Origin: JAFGXW01 sp964634385
GTDB lineage: Bacteria; Bacillota_I; Bacilli_A; Izemoplasmatales; Izemoplasmataceae
Length of the DNA: 11,913 nucleotides
Direction of reading: 5' to 3'
NCBI GenBank assembly: GCA_964634385.1
Contig: CAZWIZ010000025.1
Span: forward strand, 1 to 11,913
Position numbers and translations under genes: made by a program. Each line of letters starts with the position of its first letter. Positions within the stretch are counted from its first letter, which is position 1. A model generated the notes under the pieces. It did not search any database, was not told where the DNA came from, and saw nothing but the letters and a program-made list of their open reading frames with translations. Positions 1 through 7,447 of the stretch are shown here, one piece after another.

Positions 1-190
1 CAGAATACCACGGTGAATACGTTCTCGGAGATTGTACACACCGCCCGTCATACCATGAGAGTTTATAACACCCGAAGTATGTGGCCTAACCAGCTTGCTG
101 GAGGGAGCATCCTAAGGTGGGATAGATGATTAGGGTAAAGTCGTAACAAGGTATCCCTACGAGAACGTGGGGATGGATCACCTCCTTTCT
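1..190 (+). rRNA. 16S ribosomal RNA, 3' end (partial)
   Basis: This is the last ~190 nt of 16S rRNA; the gene begins before the window. Visible are the universally conserved decoding-region block TTGTACACACCGCCCGTCA at 32-50, the helix-44 region, the conserved AAGTCGTAACAAGGT block around 138-152, and the 3' terminal GGATCACCTCCTTTCT ending at about 190. The CCTCC anti-Shine-Dalgarno core is intact and matches the strong AGGAGG-type sites upstream of the protein genes. The stretch before the terminus (TATCCCTACGAGAACGTGG) resembles Mollicutes 16S sequences as I remember them. The three bases just before TTGTACAC (GGA) differ from the usual GTC or GCC at this spot. Confidence 0.97.
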
Positions 191-343
191 AGGGAGAAAG
201 ATAAAATTGATACATCAATTCATACTAAACATCAAAAAACATTGTTCTATTTGGTTTTGAAAGACTTAGTCTTTCACAAGCTTTATTATTTTTTTCTATT
301 AAATAATGAAGAAGGTCTTTGAAAAGTGGATAATACTGTAAAA
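191..343 (+). other. 16S-23S internal transcribed spacer
   Basis: This is about 150 nt of AT-rich spacer without a tRNA gene, unlike many rrn spacers that carry tRNA-Ile or tRNA-Ala. It contains a perfect hairpin at 258-276 (TGAAAGAC, loop TTA, GTCTTTCA), a T-rich stretch at 280-300, a boxA-like element near 314-326 and the 5' arm of the 23S processing stalk from 328. The hairpin is followed by CAAGC rather than a T tract, so it is more likely a processing or antitermination element than a terminator. Confidence 0.85.
314..326 (+). promoter_or_regulatory. boxA-like antitermination element
   Basis: GGTCTTTGAAAAG resembles the rrn boxA consensus TGCTCTTTGAAAA and sits where spacer boxA elements normally lie, just before the 23S gene. 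By family knowledge it would bind NusB/NusE and keep RNA polymerase from terminating inside the rRNA genes. It is identified by similarity and position only. Confidence 0.55.
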
Positions 344-344
344 A

Positions 345-350
<6 letters not shown>
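328..350 (+). other. 5' arm of 23S processing stalk
   Basis: Positions 328-339 (GGATAATACTGT) are the exact reverse complement of 3196-3207, and 337-350 are the exact reverse complement of 3179-3192. Together they form a long base-paired stalk around the 23S sequence with a short unpaired insert on the 3' side. Such stalks are cut by RNase III or a similar enzyme during maturation. Confidence 0.85.
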
Positions 351-3178
<2,828 letters not shown>

Positions 3179-3187
<9 letters not shown>

Positions 3188-3207
3188 TTACAAAAACAGT
3201 ATTATCC
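3179..3207 (+). other. 3' arm of 23S processing stalk
   Basis: This is the complement of the arm at 328-350. CTTAACTTTTTACA (3179-3192) pairs with 337-350, and ACAGTATTATCC (3196-3207) pairs with 328-339. Because TGT at 337-339 could pair with either segment, the stalk probably has a small bulge of A residues here. Confidence 0.85.
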
Positions 3208-3222
3208 AGTTTTGGAAGAATA

Positions 3223-3332
3223 GTCTGGTGATTTTGGCAAAGTGGACACACCTGTTCCCATACCGAACACAGCAGTTAAGCACTTTAGCGCCGATGGTAG
3301 TACATTGTGCGAGAGTAGGACATTGCCAGGCT
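3223..3332 (+). rRNA. 5S ribosomal RNA
   Basis: This is an approximately 110-nt 5S rRNA located just after 23S. It has the terminal helix GTCTGGTG / TTGCCAGGC, the conserved loop-B/C block CCATACCGAACACAG with GTTAAG at about 3258-3280, and the late conserved GAGAGTAGGA at 3311-3320. The length suits Bacillota and Mollicutes 5S. It is co-transcribed with the preceding rRNA genes and the two following tRNAs. The ends are set by helix pairing and could be off by one or two bases. Confidence 0.95.
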
Positions 3333-3393
3333 TCTTTCTTTTTTATTTTATTTTCTAAAAATCAAAATAGCTTTTATAAAAAAACCAATAAAT

Positions 3394-3470
3394 GCCTAAT
3401 TAGCTCAGTTGGTTAGAGCACATGACTGTTAATCATGGGGTCCTAGGTTCGAGTCCTAGATTGGGCGCCA
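3394..3470 (+). tRNA. tRNA-Asn (anticodon GTT)
   Basis: This is a 77-nt cloverleaf. The acceptor stem is GCCTAAT / ATTGGGC with discriminator G and an encoded CCA. The anticodon stem CATGA / TCATG encloses the loop CTGTTAA, giving anticodon GTT. The T arm has GGTTCGAGTCC. It is the first tRNA of the rrn operon tail, 61 nt after 5S. Confidence 0.96.
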
Positions 3471-3475
3471 TTTAT

Positions 3476-3552
3476 GGCCCGTTGGAGAAGCGGCTTAACT
3501 CACATGCCTTTCACGCATGCATACACGGGTTCGAATCCCGTACGGGCTACCA
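3476..3552 (+). tRNA. tRNA-Glu (anticodon TTC)
   Basis: This is a 77-nt cloverleaf only 5 nt after tRNA-Asn. The acceptor stem is GGCCCGT / ACGGGCT with a first G-U pair, discriminator A and encoded CCA. The anticodon stem CATGC / GCATG encloses loop CTTTCAC with anticodon TTC. The T arm is ACGGGTTCGAATCCCGT. The operon terminator follows. Confidence 0.96.
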
Positions 3553-3566
3553 TATTTAACTTGTAG

Positions 3567-3595
3567 TACTTATCGAATGATAAGTATTTTTTTTT
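3567..3595 (+). terminator. rrn operon intrinsic terminator
   Basis: A perfect 8-bp stem (TACTTATC / GATAAGTA) with loop GAAT is followed by nine T residues. It lies 14 nt after tRNA-Glu and closes the rrn-tRNA transcript. Confidence 0.9.
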
Positions 3596-3611
3596 GTAAA
3601 ATAAGTTATTA

Positions 3612-3640
3612 TTGAATAAAGATAAATTATATGATATATT
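3612..3640 (+). promoter_or_regulatory. Sigma-A-type promoter for the membrane protein gene
   Basis: TTGAAT at 3612-3617 and TATATT at 3635-3640 are separated by 17 bp. Transcription would start at about 3647, right at the ribosome-binding site, giving a very short leader. Confidence 0.6.
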
Positions 3641-3664
3641 TTAAGAAGAGAGGTGGTTAATAAA

Positions 3665-4258
3665 ATGGGATTTAAAGAAGAAATAGATCGAGAAAAACAC
3701 GCATTATCATCAAATAAAAGACCTTATGAAACAGTATCGTTTTTAATTTTTGCAATTTTATTCTTACAACAATTATTTTATTTGGGAAGAAATATTTGGC
3801 TATTTATTAAAAATGGAGGATTTTTTTCAGTAACGAATATTACAGCTGTTGGTAATTTACAAAACTTTTTTAATCGTATTGTATTTATTGATTCATCAAA
3901 ATGGATTTACGTAATTGCCGCTATTGCGGTGCTTGGATTATATTACTTTTTAGTTTACAAATTAGTATGGAATTATCTTAAAAAGAGAAATAAAGCTAAA
4001 TGGACATGGACATTATTAATTGTATTTGGTCCAAATATTCTTTTTATGCCTCCATACCTATTTTACGCAATTTATGTATTTAGAGTATATTTCTTTAGAT
4101 TTTTAAAATCAATTGTTGAAGAATATAAAGAATTTGACCCAAAGAAACTTAATGAAAAAGAAGAAGAACTTTTGAAAGAAGAAGATGATGAAGCTGCTGA
4201 AAGAGCTCAAGCATCTAAAGATAAAAAAGAAAGTATAGCTTCAAAAGAAAAAGAATAG
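3665..4258 (+). CDS. Small membrane protein with three hydrophobic segments and a charged C-terminal tail, unknown function
   Basis: This encodes 197 residues. I chose ATG 3665 because AGGTGG (3651-3656) lies 8 nt upstream; the longer in-frame GTG at 3653 is inside that ribosome site. Hydrophobic segments are at about residues 22-40, 79-101 and 114-146; the last is long and broken by Pro123 and by Pro129-Pro130, so it may form two short helices. Between the first two is a 35-residue loop. Residues ~150-197 are almost entirely Glu, Lys, Asp and Ala and look like a charged helix or coiled coil in the cytoplasm. No enzymatic motif is visible and I recognise no family. The gene has its own promoter, sits just after the rrn operon, and converges with ridA on a shared terminator, so it is probably monocistronic. 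The codons look native. Confidence 0.85.
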   Translation: MGFKEEIDREKHALSSNKRPYETVSFLIFAILFLQQLFYLGRNIWLFIKNGGFFSVTNITAVGNLQNFFNRIVFIDSSKWIYVIAAIAVLGLYYFLVYKLVWNYLKKRNKAKWTWTLLIVFGPNILFMPPYLFYAIYVFRVYFFRFLKSIVEEYKEFDPKKLNEKEEELLKEEDDEAAERAQASKDKKESIASKEKE

Positions 4259-4278
4259 TTAGAGACTTGTGAAAAAAT

Positions 4279-4322
4279 AAAAAAGGCATTTCCATATTAC
4301 AAAATATGGAAATGCCTTTTTT
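4279..4322. terminator. Bidirectional intrinsic terminator
   Basis: A perfect 20-bp inverted repeat (4279-4298 / 4303-4322) with loop ACAA has A6 on one flank and T6 on the other, so it works in both directions. It terminates the membrane protein gene on + and ridA on -. Confidence 0.95.
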
Positions 4323-4361
4323 AAAATACTTATTTAGTATTAGCTAAACACTAAAATTACC

Positions 4362-4736
4362 TTATTTTACGACTATTGCATCAATTTCAACTAATACATC
4401 AAGCGGAAGTCTTCTAACTTCAACAGCAAATCTAGCTGGCTTGTGATCACCGAAAAATTCAGCATATACTTCATTCATATCTTTAAACATTCCTAAATCC
4501 TGCATAAATACACCACATTTAATAATGTTTTCCTTTTTCATACCTGCTTCTTCAACTATAGCTAGTACGTTACTTAATGATTGTCTTGTTTGATCTTTAA
4601 CTGAATCACTAATTAAAGTCATTGTTTCTGGTACAAAAGGTATTTGTCCGGAAACATACAAAGTATCATTAACTAAAACACCTTGAGAATATGGTCCTAC
4701 TGCGGCTGGTGCATGTTTTGTATTTATAACTTTCAT
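4362..4736 (-). CDS. ridA: RidA family reactive intermediate deaminase (2-iminobutanoate/2-iminopropanoate deaminase)
   Basis: This encodes 124 residues, the normal full length for the RidA (YjgF/YER057c/UK114) family. These cytosolic trimers hydrolyse reactive imines and enamines released by pyridoxal-phosphate enzymes such as threonine dehydratase. Family marks are GPYSQ at residues 14-18, the YVSGQIP strand at 27-33, PAR with the substrate-binding arginine at 102, and VEIDA with the conserved glutamate at 117. The residue equivalent to E. coli Cys107 is Ala104, which is common outside enterobacteria. The start ATG at 4736 is preceded by AAGGAG at a somewhat long spacing of 12 nt. The gene is alone on its strand, divergent from the superoxide reductase gene and ended by the bidirectional terminator. 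The exact imine substrate in this organism is inferred from the family. Confidence 0.96.
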   Translation of the reverse strand: MKVINTKHAPAAVGPYSQGVLVNDTLYVSGQIPFVPETMTLISDSVKDQTRQSLSNVLAIVEEAGMKKENIIKCGVFMQDLGMFKDMNEVYAEFFGDHKPARFAVEVRRLPLDVLVEIDAIVVK

Positions 4737-4760
4737 AATAATATCACTCTCCTTAGTAAT

Positions 4761-4789
4761 ATTATACTATTAAGTATTGGTTATAAATA
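4761..4789 (-). promoter_or_regulatory. Probable ridA promoter
   Basis: On the minus strand a perfect -10 hexamer TATAAT (4766-4761) lies 25 nt upstream of the ridA start. The corresponding -35 (TATTTA) is poor, so the promoter rests mainly on the -10. Confidence 0.4.
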
Positions 4790-4798
4790 GTATTTTAT

Positions 4799-4827
4799 TT
4801 GATATTTTTATGAATATAAAATATAAT
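4799..4827 (+). promoter_or_regulatory. Sigma-A-type promoter of the superoxide reductase gene
   Basis: TTGATA (4799-4804), a 17-bp spacer and TATAAT (4822-4827) form a near-consensus promoter. The ribosome site AAGGAGGA (4843-4850) follows 7 nt before ATG 4858. I see no operator-like palindrome in this short space. Confidence 0.8.
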
Positions 4828-4857
4828 TGAATCATAACATAGAAGGAGGAAATAGAT

Positions 4858-5142
4858 ATGGAAGTTTTAACAGGAAATGTAAATGAAGAAAGACATGTAC
4901 CTTATGTTGAAGAATTAGAAAATGGATATCGTGTAACAGTTGGAAAACCGTCACATCATCCAATGACTGAAGTTCATTATATAGAGTTTATCGAATTGTA
5001 TGTTGATGGGGAAATGGTTATTAAAAAAGAACTTAATCCAGGAGATTTACCAGTCGCTGAATTTAAAGTAGCTAAAGGGAAAGAAGTTTTTGCGAGAGAA
5101 CATTGTAATTTACATGGTCTTTGGCAAGGTGAATTAGAATAA
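4858..5142 (+). CDS. Superoxide reductase, one-domain (neelaredoxin/desulfoferrodoxin C-terminal type)
   Basis: This encodes 94 residues. Superoxide reductases reduce superoxide to hydrogen peroxide with electrons from rubredoxin, protecting anaerobes without releasing oxygen. The non-heme iron centre [Fe(His)4Cys] is readable: His13 in ERHVP, His34 in HHPM, His40 in EVHYIEFIEL, Cys83 and His86 in CNLHGLW. The catalytic loop is Glu11-Arg12-His13; the usual pair is Glu-Lys, so lysine is conservatively replaced by arginine. The N-terminal desulforedoxin FeCys4 domain of class I desulfoferrodoxins is absent, and the protein is shorter than typical ~115-130-residue enzymes, close to the bare catalytic domain. 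It has its own strong promoter and a perfect ribosome site. In full-length desulfoferrodoxins this region is the C-terminal domain. The fold assignment is secure; the activity with Arg12 is inference. Confidence 0.95.
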   Translation: MEVLTGNVNEERHVPYVEELENGYRVTVGKPSHHPMTEVHYIEFIELYVDGEMVIKKELNPGDLPVAEFKVAKGKEVFAREHCNLHGLWQGELE

Positions 5143-5163
5143 AAAAGAGTGCTTTTTGAAATG

Positions 5164-5215
5164 AACCAAAAAAAGTAGACACTTTAAAACGAACTGCGCC
5201 CATAAACTTGGACAT
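5164..5215 (+). mobile_element. Possible IS3-family terminal-sequence scar
   Basis: Two segments look like outer ends of IS3/IS150-group insertion sequences as I remember them: AACCAAAAAAAGTAGACA at 5164-5181 and AACTGCGCCCATAAACTTGGACA at 5192-5214 (given here as ends only). Both finish in GACA, reading as TGTC from the opposite strand, in the same orientation. There is no transposase between them. This is a resemblance, not a confirmed element. Confidence 0.3.
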
Positions 5216-5249
5216 AGGAAACTATGAAAAAGAAAGGGTGCAGTTTTTT
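5192..5249 (+). terminator. Nested hairpin with GAAA tetraloop and T6 tail
   Basis: AACTGCGCCC (5192-5201) pairs with GGGTGCAGTT (5236-5245), with one G-U pair. Inside it CATAG (5213-5217) and CTATG (5222-5226) close a GAAA tetraloop. An internal loop of 11 and 9 nt separates the two helices. Six T residues (5244-5249) follow directly. It can act as an intrinsic terminator after the superoxide reductase gene, or be a structured RNA of IS origin. Confidence 0.55.
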
Positions 5250-5272
5250 ATGGCTCTTTTTTTATTTATGTA

Positions 5273-5302
5273 TTGACAGTGTTTTATTATATGTGATATA
5301 TT
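5273..5302 (+). promoter_or_regulatory. Sigma-A-type promoter of the permease gene
   Basis: A consensus -35 TTGACA (5273-5278) and a -10 TATATT (5297-5302) have 18-bp spacing. Transcription would start near 5309, giving a leader of about 125 nt. Confidence 0.7.
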
Positions 5303-5308
5303 AACTTT

Positions 5309-5434
5309 AGAAAACCTGCGGGTAGACTAGAAAGAGAAGCAAAGAAATTTTTAGATTTCTTTATAAAATTTCTTAGTTTACATCTTTCGTCCAAGTTTTT
5401 TTTTTTTTTTGGAAAACAAAAAGGAGAGAAGAAA
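5309..5434 (+). promoter_or_regulatory. Permease mRNA leader with alternative hairpins and T15 tract (candidate attenuator)
   Basis: AAGAAATTTT (5342-5351) can pair with AAAATTTCTT (5365-5374), or AAAGAAAT (5341-5348) can pair with ATTTCTTT (5355-5362); the two hairpins exclude each other. An outer pairing GAAAGA (5330-5335) with TCTTTC (5383-5388) is also possible. Fifteen T residues follow (5396-5410). The ribosome site AAGGAG (5421-5426) comes after the T tract. The arrangement resembles transcription attenuation of pyrimidine or purine permease genes, but I do not recognise a PyrR-binding loop or a known riboswitch core. The stems are AT-only, which weakens the case. Confidence 0.35.
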
Positions 5435-6685
5435 ATGGAAAAAAATTTAGTTGTTGGGATTCAAGAAAAGCCTAAAAGTATTTTAAAATGGTTAATGTTA
5501 AGTTTGCAGCATGTATTCGCGATGTTTGGTGCGACAGTACTAGTTCCTTTGTTAACAGGATTAGATGTTAGTGTCGCTTTAGTGGCTAGTGGAGTCGGAA
5601 CATTAATTTATATTGCTTGTACAAAAGGAAAAGTACCAGTTTATTTAGGAAGTAGTTTTGCTTATATAGCCGCTATTTCTACAGCTGGAGCAGTTGGTGG
5701 ATTTAGTAGTGCATATATCGGATTAATGGTTGTAGGTATTATTTACGCTGTTGTGGCAACTATTATTAGATTTACTGGGAATGGTTGGATTAAAAAATTA
5801 TTACCACCTGTTGTTATTGGACCGGTTATTATTATTATTGGGTTATCTTTGGCACCGGTAGCTATAGGAAGTTCTGGTTTTGATGGTGCATCTGGTTGGA
5901 GAGTACCACTTGTAGCAAGTATTACTTTCGCATCTGTTGTTATTGTAAGTTTATTAGGTAGAGGTTTTTTCAGACTCGTGCCTTTTTTATTGGCGATTTT
6001 TACAGGATATATTGCTTCAATTATTTTTGGATTAGTTGATCCAACAGCAATATTTTCAGGATATAAGATTTTACAAGTTCCAAACTTTACTTTTATTGGA
6101 ACTTATTCATTAGATTTTTCAGCAGTATTAATGTTCGCTCCTATTGCTTTTGTAACGATTGCGGAGCATATTGGCGACCATACCGTTTTGGGCGAAGTAA
6201 CAGGTAAGGATTTTTTACTTGACCCAGGATTAGAAAATACAATAATGGGAGATGGAATAGCTACATTTGTTAGTGCGGCGATAGGAGGACCAGCAAACAC
6301 TACATATGGAGAAAATACTGGGGTTGTAGCAATGACTAGAGTCGGAAGTGTTTACGTTACTGGAGTAGCTGCGATATTTGCAATATTATTAGGATTTTTC
6401 GGGTATATTCAAGCATTTATTATTAGTATTCCTTGGGCCGTTATTGGTGGTATGACAATTGTATTGTACGGATTAATTGCCGGAAATGGAGTAAAAGTAA
6501 TGTTGAAAGCAAAAGTAGATTTAAGTGATATGAGAAATTTAATTATTGTAGCTACAATGCTTGTTATAGGGCTTGGAGGAGCAGGATTTGCGATTAATTC
6601 AAGTGTAAGTTTAGCTGGAATGAGTTTAGCTGCTGTAGTTGGAATTATCTTAAATATTATTTTACCTAAAAGTATTAATAAGTAA
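5435..6685 (+). CDS. NCS2-family nucleobase permease (uracil or xanthine/uracil:cation symporter)
   Basis: This encodes 416 residues, the usual length for UraA/PyrP-type permeases of the NCS2 (NAT) family: 14-segment inner-membrane proteins that import nucleobases with protons or sodium. Conserved marks are QHVFAMFGATVLVP at residues 25-38, the TM3 strand motif LGSSFAY at 71-77, the TM8 substrate motif AEHIGDH with Glu244, and the TM10 motif PANTTYGENTGV with Glu293, equivalent to E. coli UraA Glu241 and Glu290. The position of UraA His245 is Asp248 here. This set is typical of uracil permeases, but xanthine or uric-acid transport cannot be excluded by sequence alone. The ribosome site AAGGAG lies 8 nt before ATG. 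The gene is alone, with its own promoter and an unusual leader. No pyrimidine pathway gene is adjacent. Confidence 0.93.
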   Translation: MEKNLVVGIQEKPKSILKWLMLSLQHVFAMFGATVLVPLLTGLDVSVALVASGVGTLIYIACTKGKVPVYLGSSFAYIAAISTAGAVGGFSSAYIGLMVVGIIYAVVATIIRFTGNGWIKKLLPPVVIGPVIIIIGLSLAPVAIGSSGFDGASGWRVPLVASITFASVVIVSLLGRGFFRLVPFLLAIFTGYIASIIFGLVDPTAIFSGYKILQVPNFTFIGTYSLDFSAVLMFAPIAFVTIAEHIGDHTVLGEVTGKDFLLDPGLENTIMGDGIATFVSAAIGGPANTTYGENTGVVAMTRVGSVYVTGVAAIFAILLGFFGYIQAFIISIPWAVIGGMTIVLYGLIAGNGVKVMLKAKVDLSDMRNLIIVATMLVIGLGGAGFAINSSVSLAGMSLAAVVGIILNIILPKSINK

Positions 6686-6809
6686 ATTAAAAAAGGAGAA
6701 GAAGTAGGTATAGTAATATATAATAGTTCATCAATAAATACAGAAAATTTGAGGGTAATCTAAAAATAAATTATTAATAAAAATAATTTTAAAATCTTAC
6801 ACAAATTAC

Positions 6810-6838
6810 TTGCTTTAATAGCGATTTTTTGTTATTAT
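6810..6838 (+). promoter_or_regulatory. Upstream promoter of the tRNA-Asp/Arg/Pro operon
   Basis: TTGCTT (6810-6815), 17-bp spacer, TATTAT (6833-6838). The same non-consensus -35 TTGCTT occurs in the tRNA-Cys and sensor-gene promoters. Confidence 0.5.
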
Positions 6839-6857
6839 AAAAGTCGGCTGAAAAACA

Positions 6858-6886
6858 TTGTGTTAGGCATTTGGTTATGTTATAAT
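6858..6886 (+). promoter_or_regulatory. Proximal promoter of the tRNA-Asp/Arg/Pro operon
   Basis: TTGTGT (6858-6863), 17-bp spacer and a perfect TATAAT (6881-6886) with an extended -10 TG one base upstream. Start would be near 6893, about 15 nt before tRNA-Asp. Confidence 0.7.
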
Positions 6887-6907
6887 ATTTACTGCTGCTC
6901 TAATTGA

Positions 6908-6983
6908 GGTCCCGTGGTGTAGCGGTTAACATGCCTGACTGTCACTCAGGAGATCGCGAGTTCGATTCTCGTCGGGACCGCCA
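6908..6983 (+). tRNA. tRNA-Asp (anticodon GTC)
   Basis: This is a 76-nt cloverleaf with acceptor stem GGTCCCG / CGGGACC, discriminator G and encoded CCA. The anticodon stem CCTGA / TCAGG encloses loop CTGTCAC with anticodon GTC. The T arm contains GAGTTCGATTCTC. It is the first gene of a three-tRNA operon. Confidence 0.97.
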
Positions 6984-6991
6984 TTACTTTT

Positions 6992-7068
6992 GCGCCCATA
7001 GCTCAATTGGATAGAGCGTTTGACTACGGATCAAGAGGTTAGGGGTTCGACTCCTCTTGGGCGCGCCA
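6992..7068 (+). tRNA. tRNA-Arg (anticodon ACG)
   Basis: This is a 77-nt cloverleaf with acceptor stem GCGCCCA / TGGGCGC, discriminator G and encoded CCA. The stem TTTGA / TCAAG encloses loop CTACGGA with anticodon ACG; the A is expected to be deaminated to inosine by TadA so that CGT, CGC and CGA are read. It lies 8 nt after tRNA-Asp. Confidence 0.97.
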
Positions 7069-7076
7069 TATATTTT

Positions 7077-7153
7077 CGGGAAGTAGTTCAGCTTGGTAGA
7101 GCGCTTGGTTTGGGACCAAGAGGTCGCAGGTTCGAATCCTGTCTTCCCGACCA
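7077..7153 (+). tRNA. tRNA-Pro (anticodon TGG)
   Basis: This is a 77-nt cloverleaf with acceptor stem CGGGAAG / CTTCCCG, discriminator A and encoded CCA. The stem CTTGG / CCAAG encloses loop TTTGGGA with anticodon TGG. It lies 8 nt after tRNA-Arg and is followed by the operon terminator. Confidence 0.97.
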
Positions 7154-7162
7154 TTGAAAATC

Positions 7163-7186
7163 AAAGACGTTTAGACGTCTTTTTTT
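7163..7186 (+). terminator. Terminator of the tRNA-Asp/Arg/Pro operon
   Basis: Perfect 8-bp stem AAAGACGT / ACGTCTTT with loop TTAG and a T tract to 7186. On the minus strand the same arms encode the last codons and stop of the candidate 43-codon ORF. The tRNA-Cys terminator shares the AAAGACG core. Confidence 0.92.
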
Positions 7187-7302
7187 GTGCACAATAAAAT
7201 TGTAATGAGTAACAAACAACATGATTTGATTGTTAAATCTGTTGTCTTATAATTTGTTAGTAGTTTATGCTGTTTTTCTTCTTGATTTATTTCTGTTTTC
7301 AT
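7171..7302 (-). CDS. Candidate small protein, 43 residues, unknown function
   Basis: This ORF runs from ATG 7302 to TAA 7173-7171 on the minus strand. It is supported mainly by a strong ribosome site, AGAGGTGG (7318-7311), 8 nt before the start, as good as those of the proven genes. The product begins MKTEINQEEK, is charged and polar in its first half, then has a short hydrophobic run CCLLLITILLC at residues 29-39, and ends CTKKDV. The hydrophobic run is only 11 residues, short for a membrane span. The stop lies inside the hairpin of the convergent tRNA operon terminator. A TATAAT at 7399-7394 could drive it. I recognise no family; it may also be a chance ORF. Confidence 0.35.
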   Translation of the reverse strand: MKTEINQEEKQHKLLTNYKTTDLTIKSCCLLLITILLCTKKDV

Positions 7303-7308
7303 TAAAAC

Positions 7309-7352
7309 TACCACCTCTATAGTGGTAATTTATCAATCTTTTAGTTAGATTG
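7309..7352 (-). promoter_or_regulatory. Leader hairpins sequestering the small-ORF ribosome site
   Basis: TACCAC (minus 7327-7322) pairs with GTGGTA (7314-7309) across a 7-nt loop, burying most of the AGGTGG ribosome site of the 43-codon ORF. A second hairpin, CAATCT / AGATTG (7352-7347 / 7339-7334), lies just upstream. Both are directly visible; a regulatory role is inference. Confidence 0.4.
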
Positions 7353-7393
7353 GAATATACCTAAGATTTGATGCTTACGTTTGATTTTTGTTT

Positions 7394-7399
7394 ATTATA
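7394..7399 (-). promoter_or_regulatory. Possible -10 element upstream of the small ORF
   Basis: TATAAT on the minus strand, located after the sensor-gene terminator and about 92 nt upstream of the small ORF. No convincing -35 hexamer is present at 16-18 bp. Confidence 0.3.
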
Positions 7400-7416
7400 C
7401 TATTTATTAGTGTAGT

Positions 7417-7447
7417 AAAAAAAGAGCACTAATTTAATCTGTGCTCT
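7417..7447 (-). terminator. Terminator overlapping the 3' end of the sensor gene
   Basis: On the minus strand AGAGCAC (7447-7441), an 11-nt loop, and GTGCTCT (7429-7423) form a 7-bp stem followed by seven T residues. The loop contains the TAA stop codon of the sensor gene (7436-7434), so the terminator is partly inside the coding sequence. Confidence 0.85.

Larger units (their letters stand above)
5141..5263 (+). terminator. Split terminator of the superoxide reductase gene
   Basis: AAAAAAGAG (5141-5149, overlapping the stop codon) is complementary to CTCTTTTTT (5254-5262), as if the two arms of one A/T-flanked terminator were separated by about 104 nt of extra sequence. The inner part has its own hairpin and T tract (5192-5249). 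Termination could use either structure. Confidence 0.45.
6686..6907 (+). other. Intergenic region between permease and tRNA cluster
   Basis: There is no gene here. It contains an orphan Shine-Dalgarno-like AAAAAAGGAGAAG at about 6690-6702 with no start codon after it, a weak AT-only hairpin (AAATTATT 6768-6775 / AATAATTT 6782-6789) that could help terminate the permease transcript, and two tandem tRNA promoters listed separately. Confidence 0.7.

Noticed and set aside
3228..3416. Open frame of 62 codons across 5S and the start of tRNA-Asn
   Set aside because: It overlaps two RNA genes and has no coding evidence.
5224..5304. 26-codon ORF beginning MKKKGCSFLW inside the structured scar
   Set aside because: It has only a weak upstream GGA, runs through the T-rich terminator and the permease promoter, and its composition follows from poly-T sequence.
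5309..5410. Known riboswitch or PyrR site in the permease leader
   Set aside because: I could not match the purine, preQ1 or PyrR-binding consensus elements; only generic alternative hairpins and the T tract are supported.
6103..6300. Minus-strand open frame of 65 codons inside the permease gene
   Set aside because: Shadow of the permease reading frame with no ribosome site.
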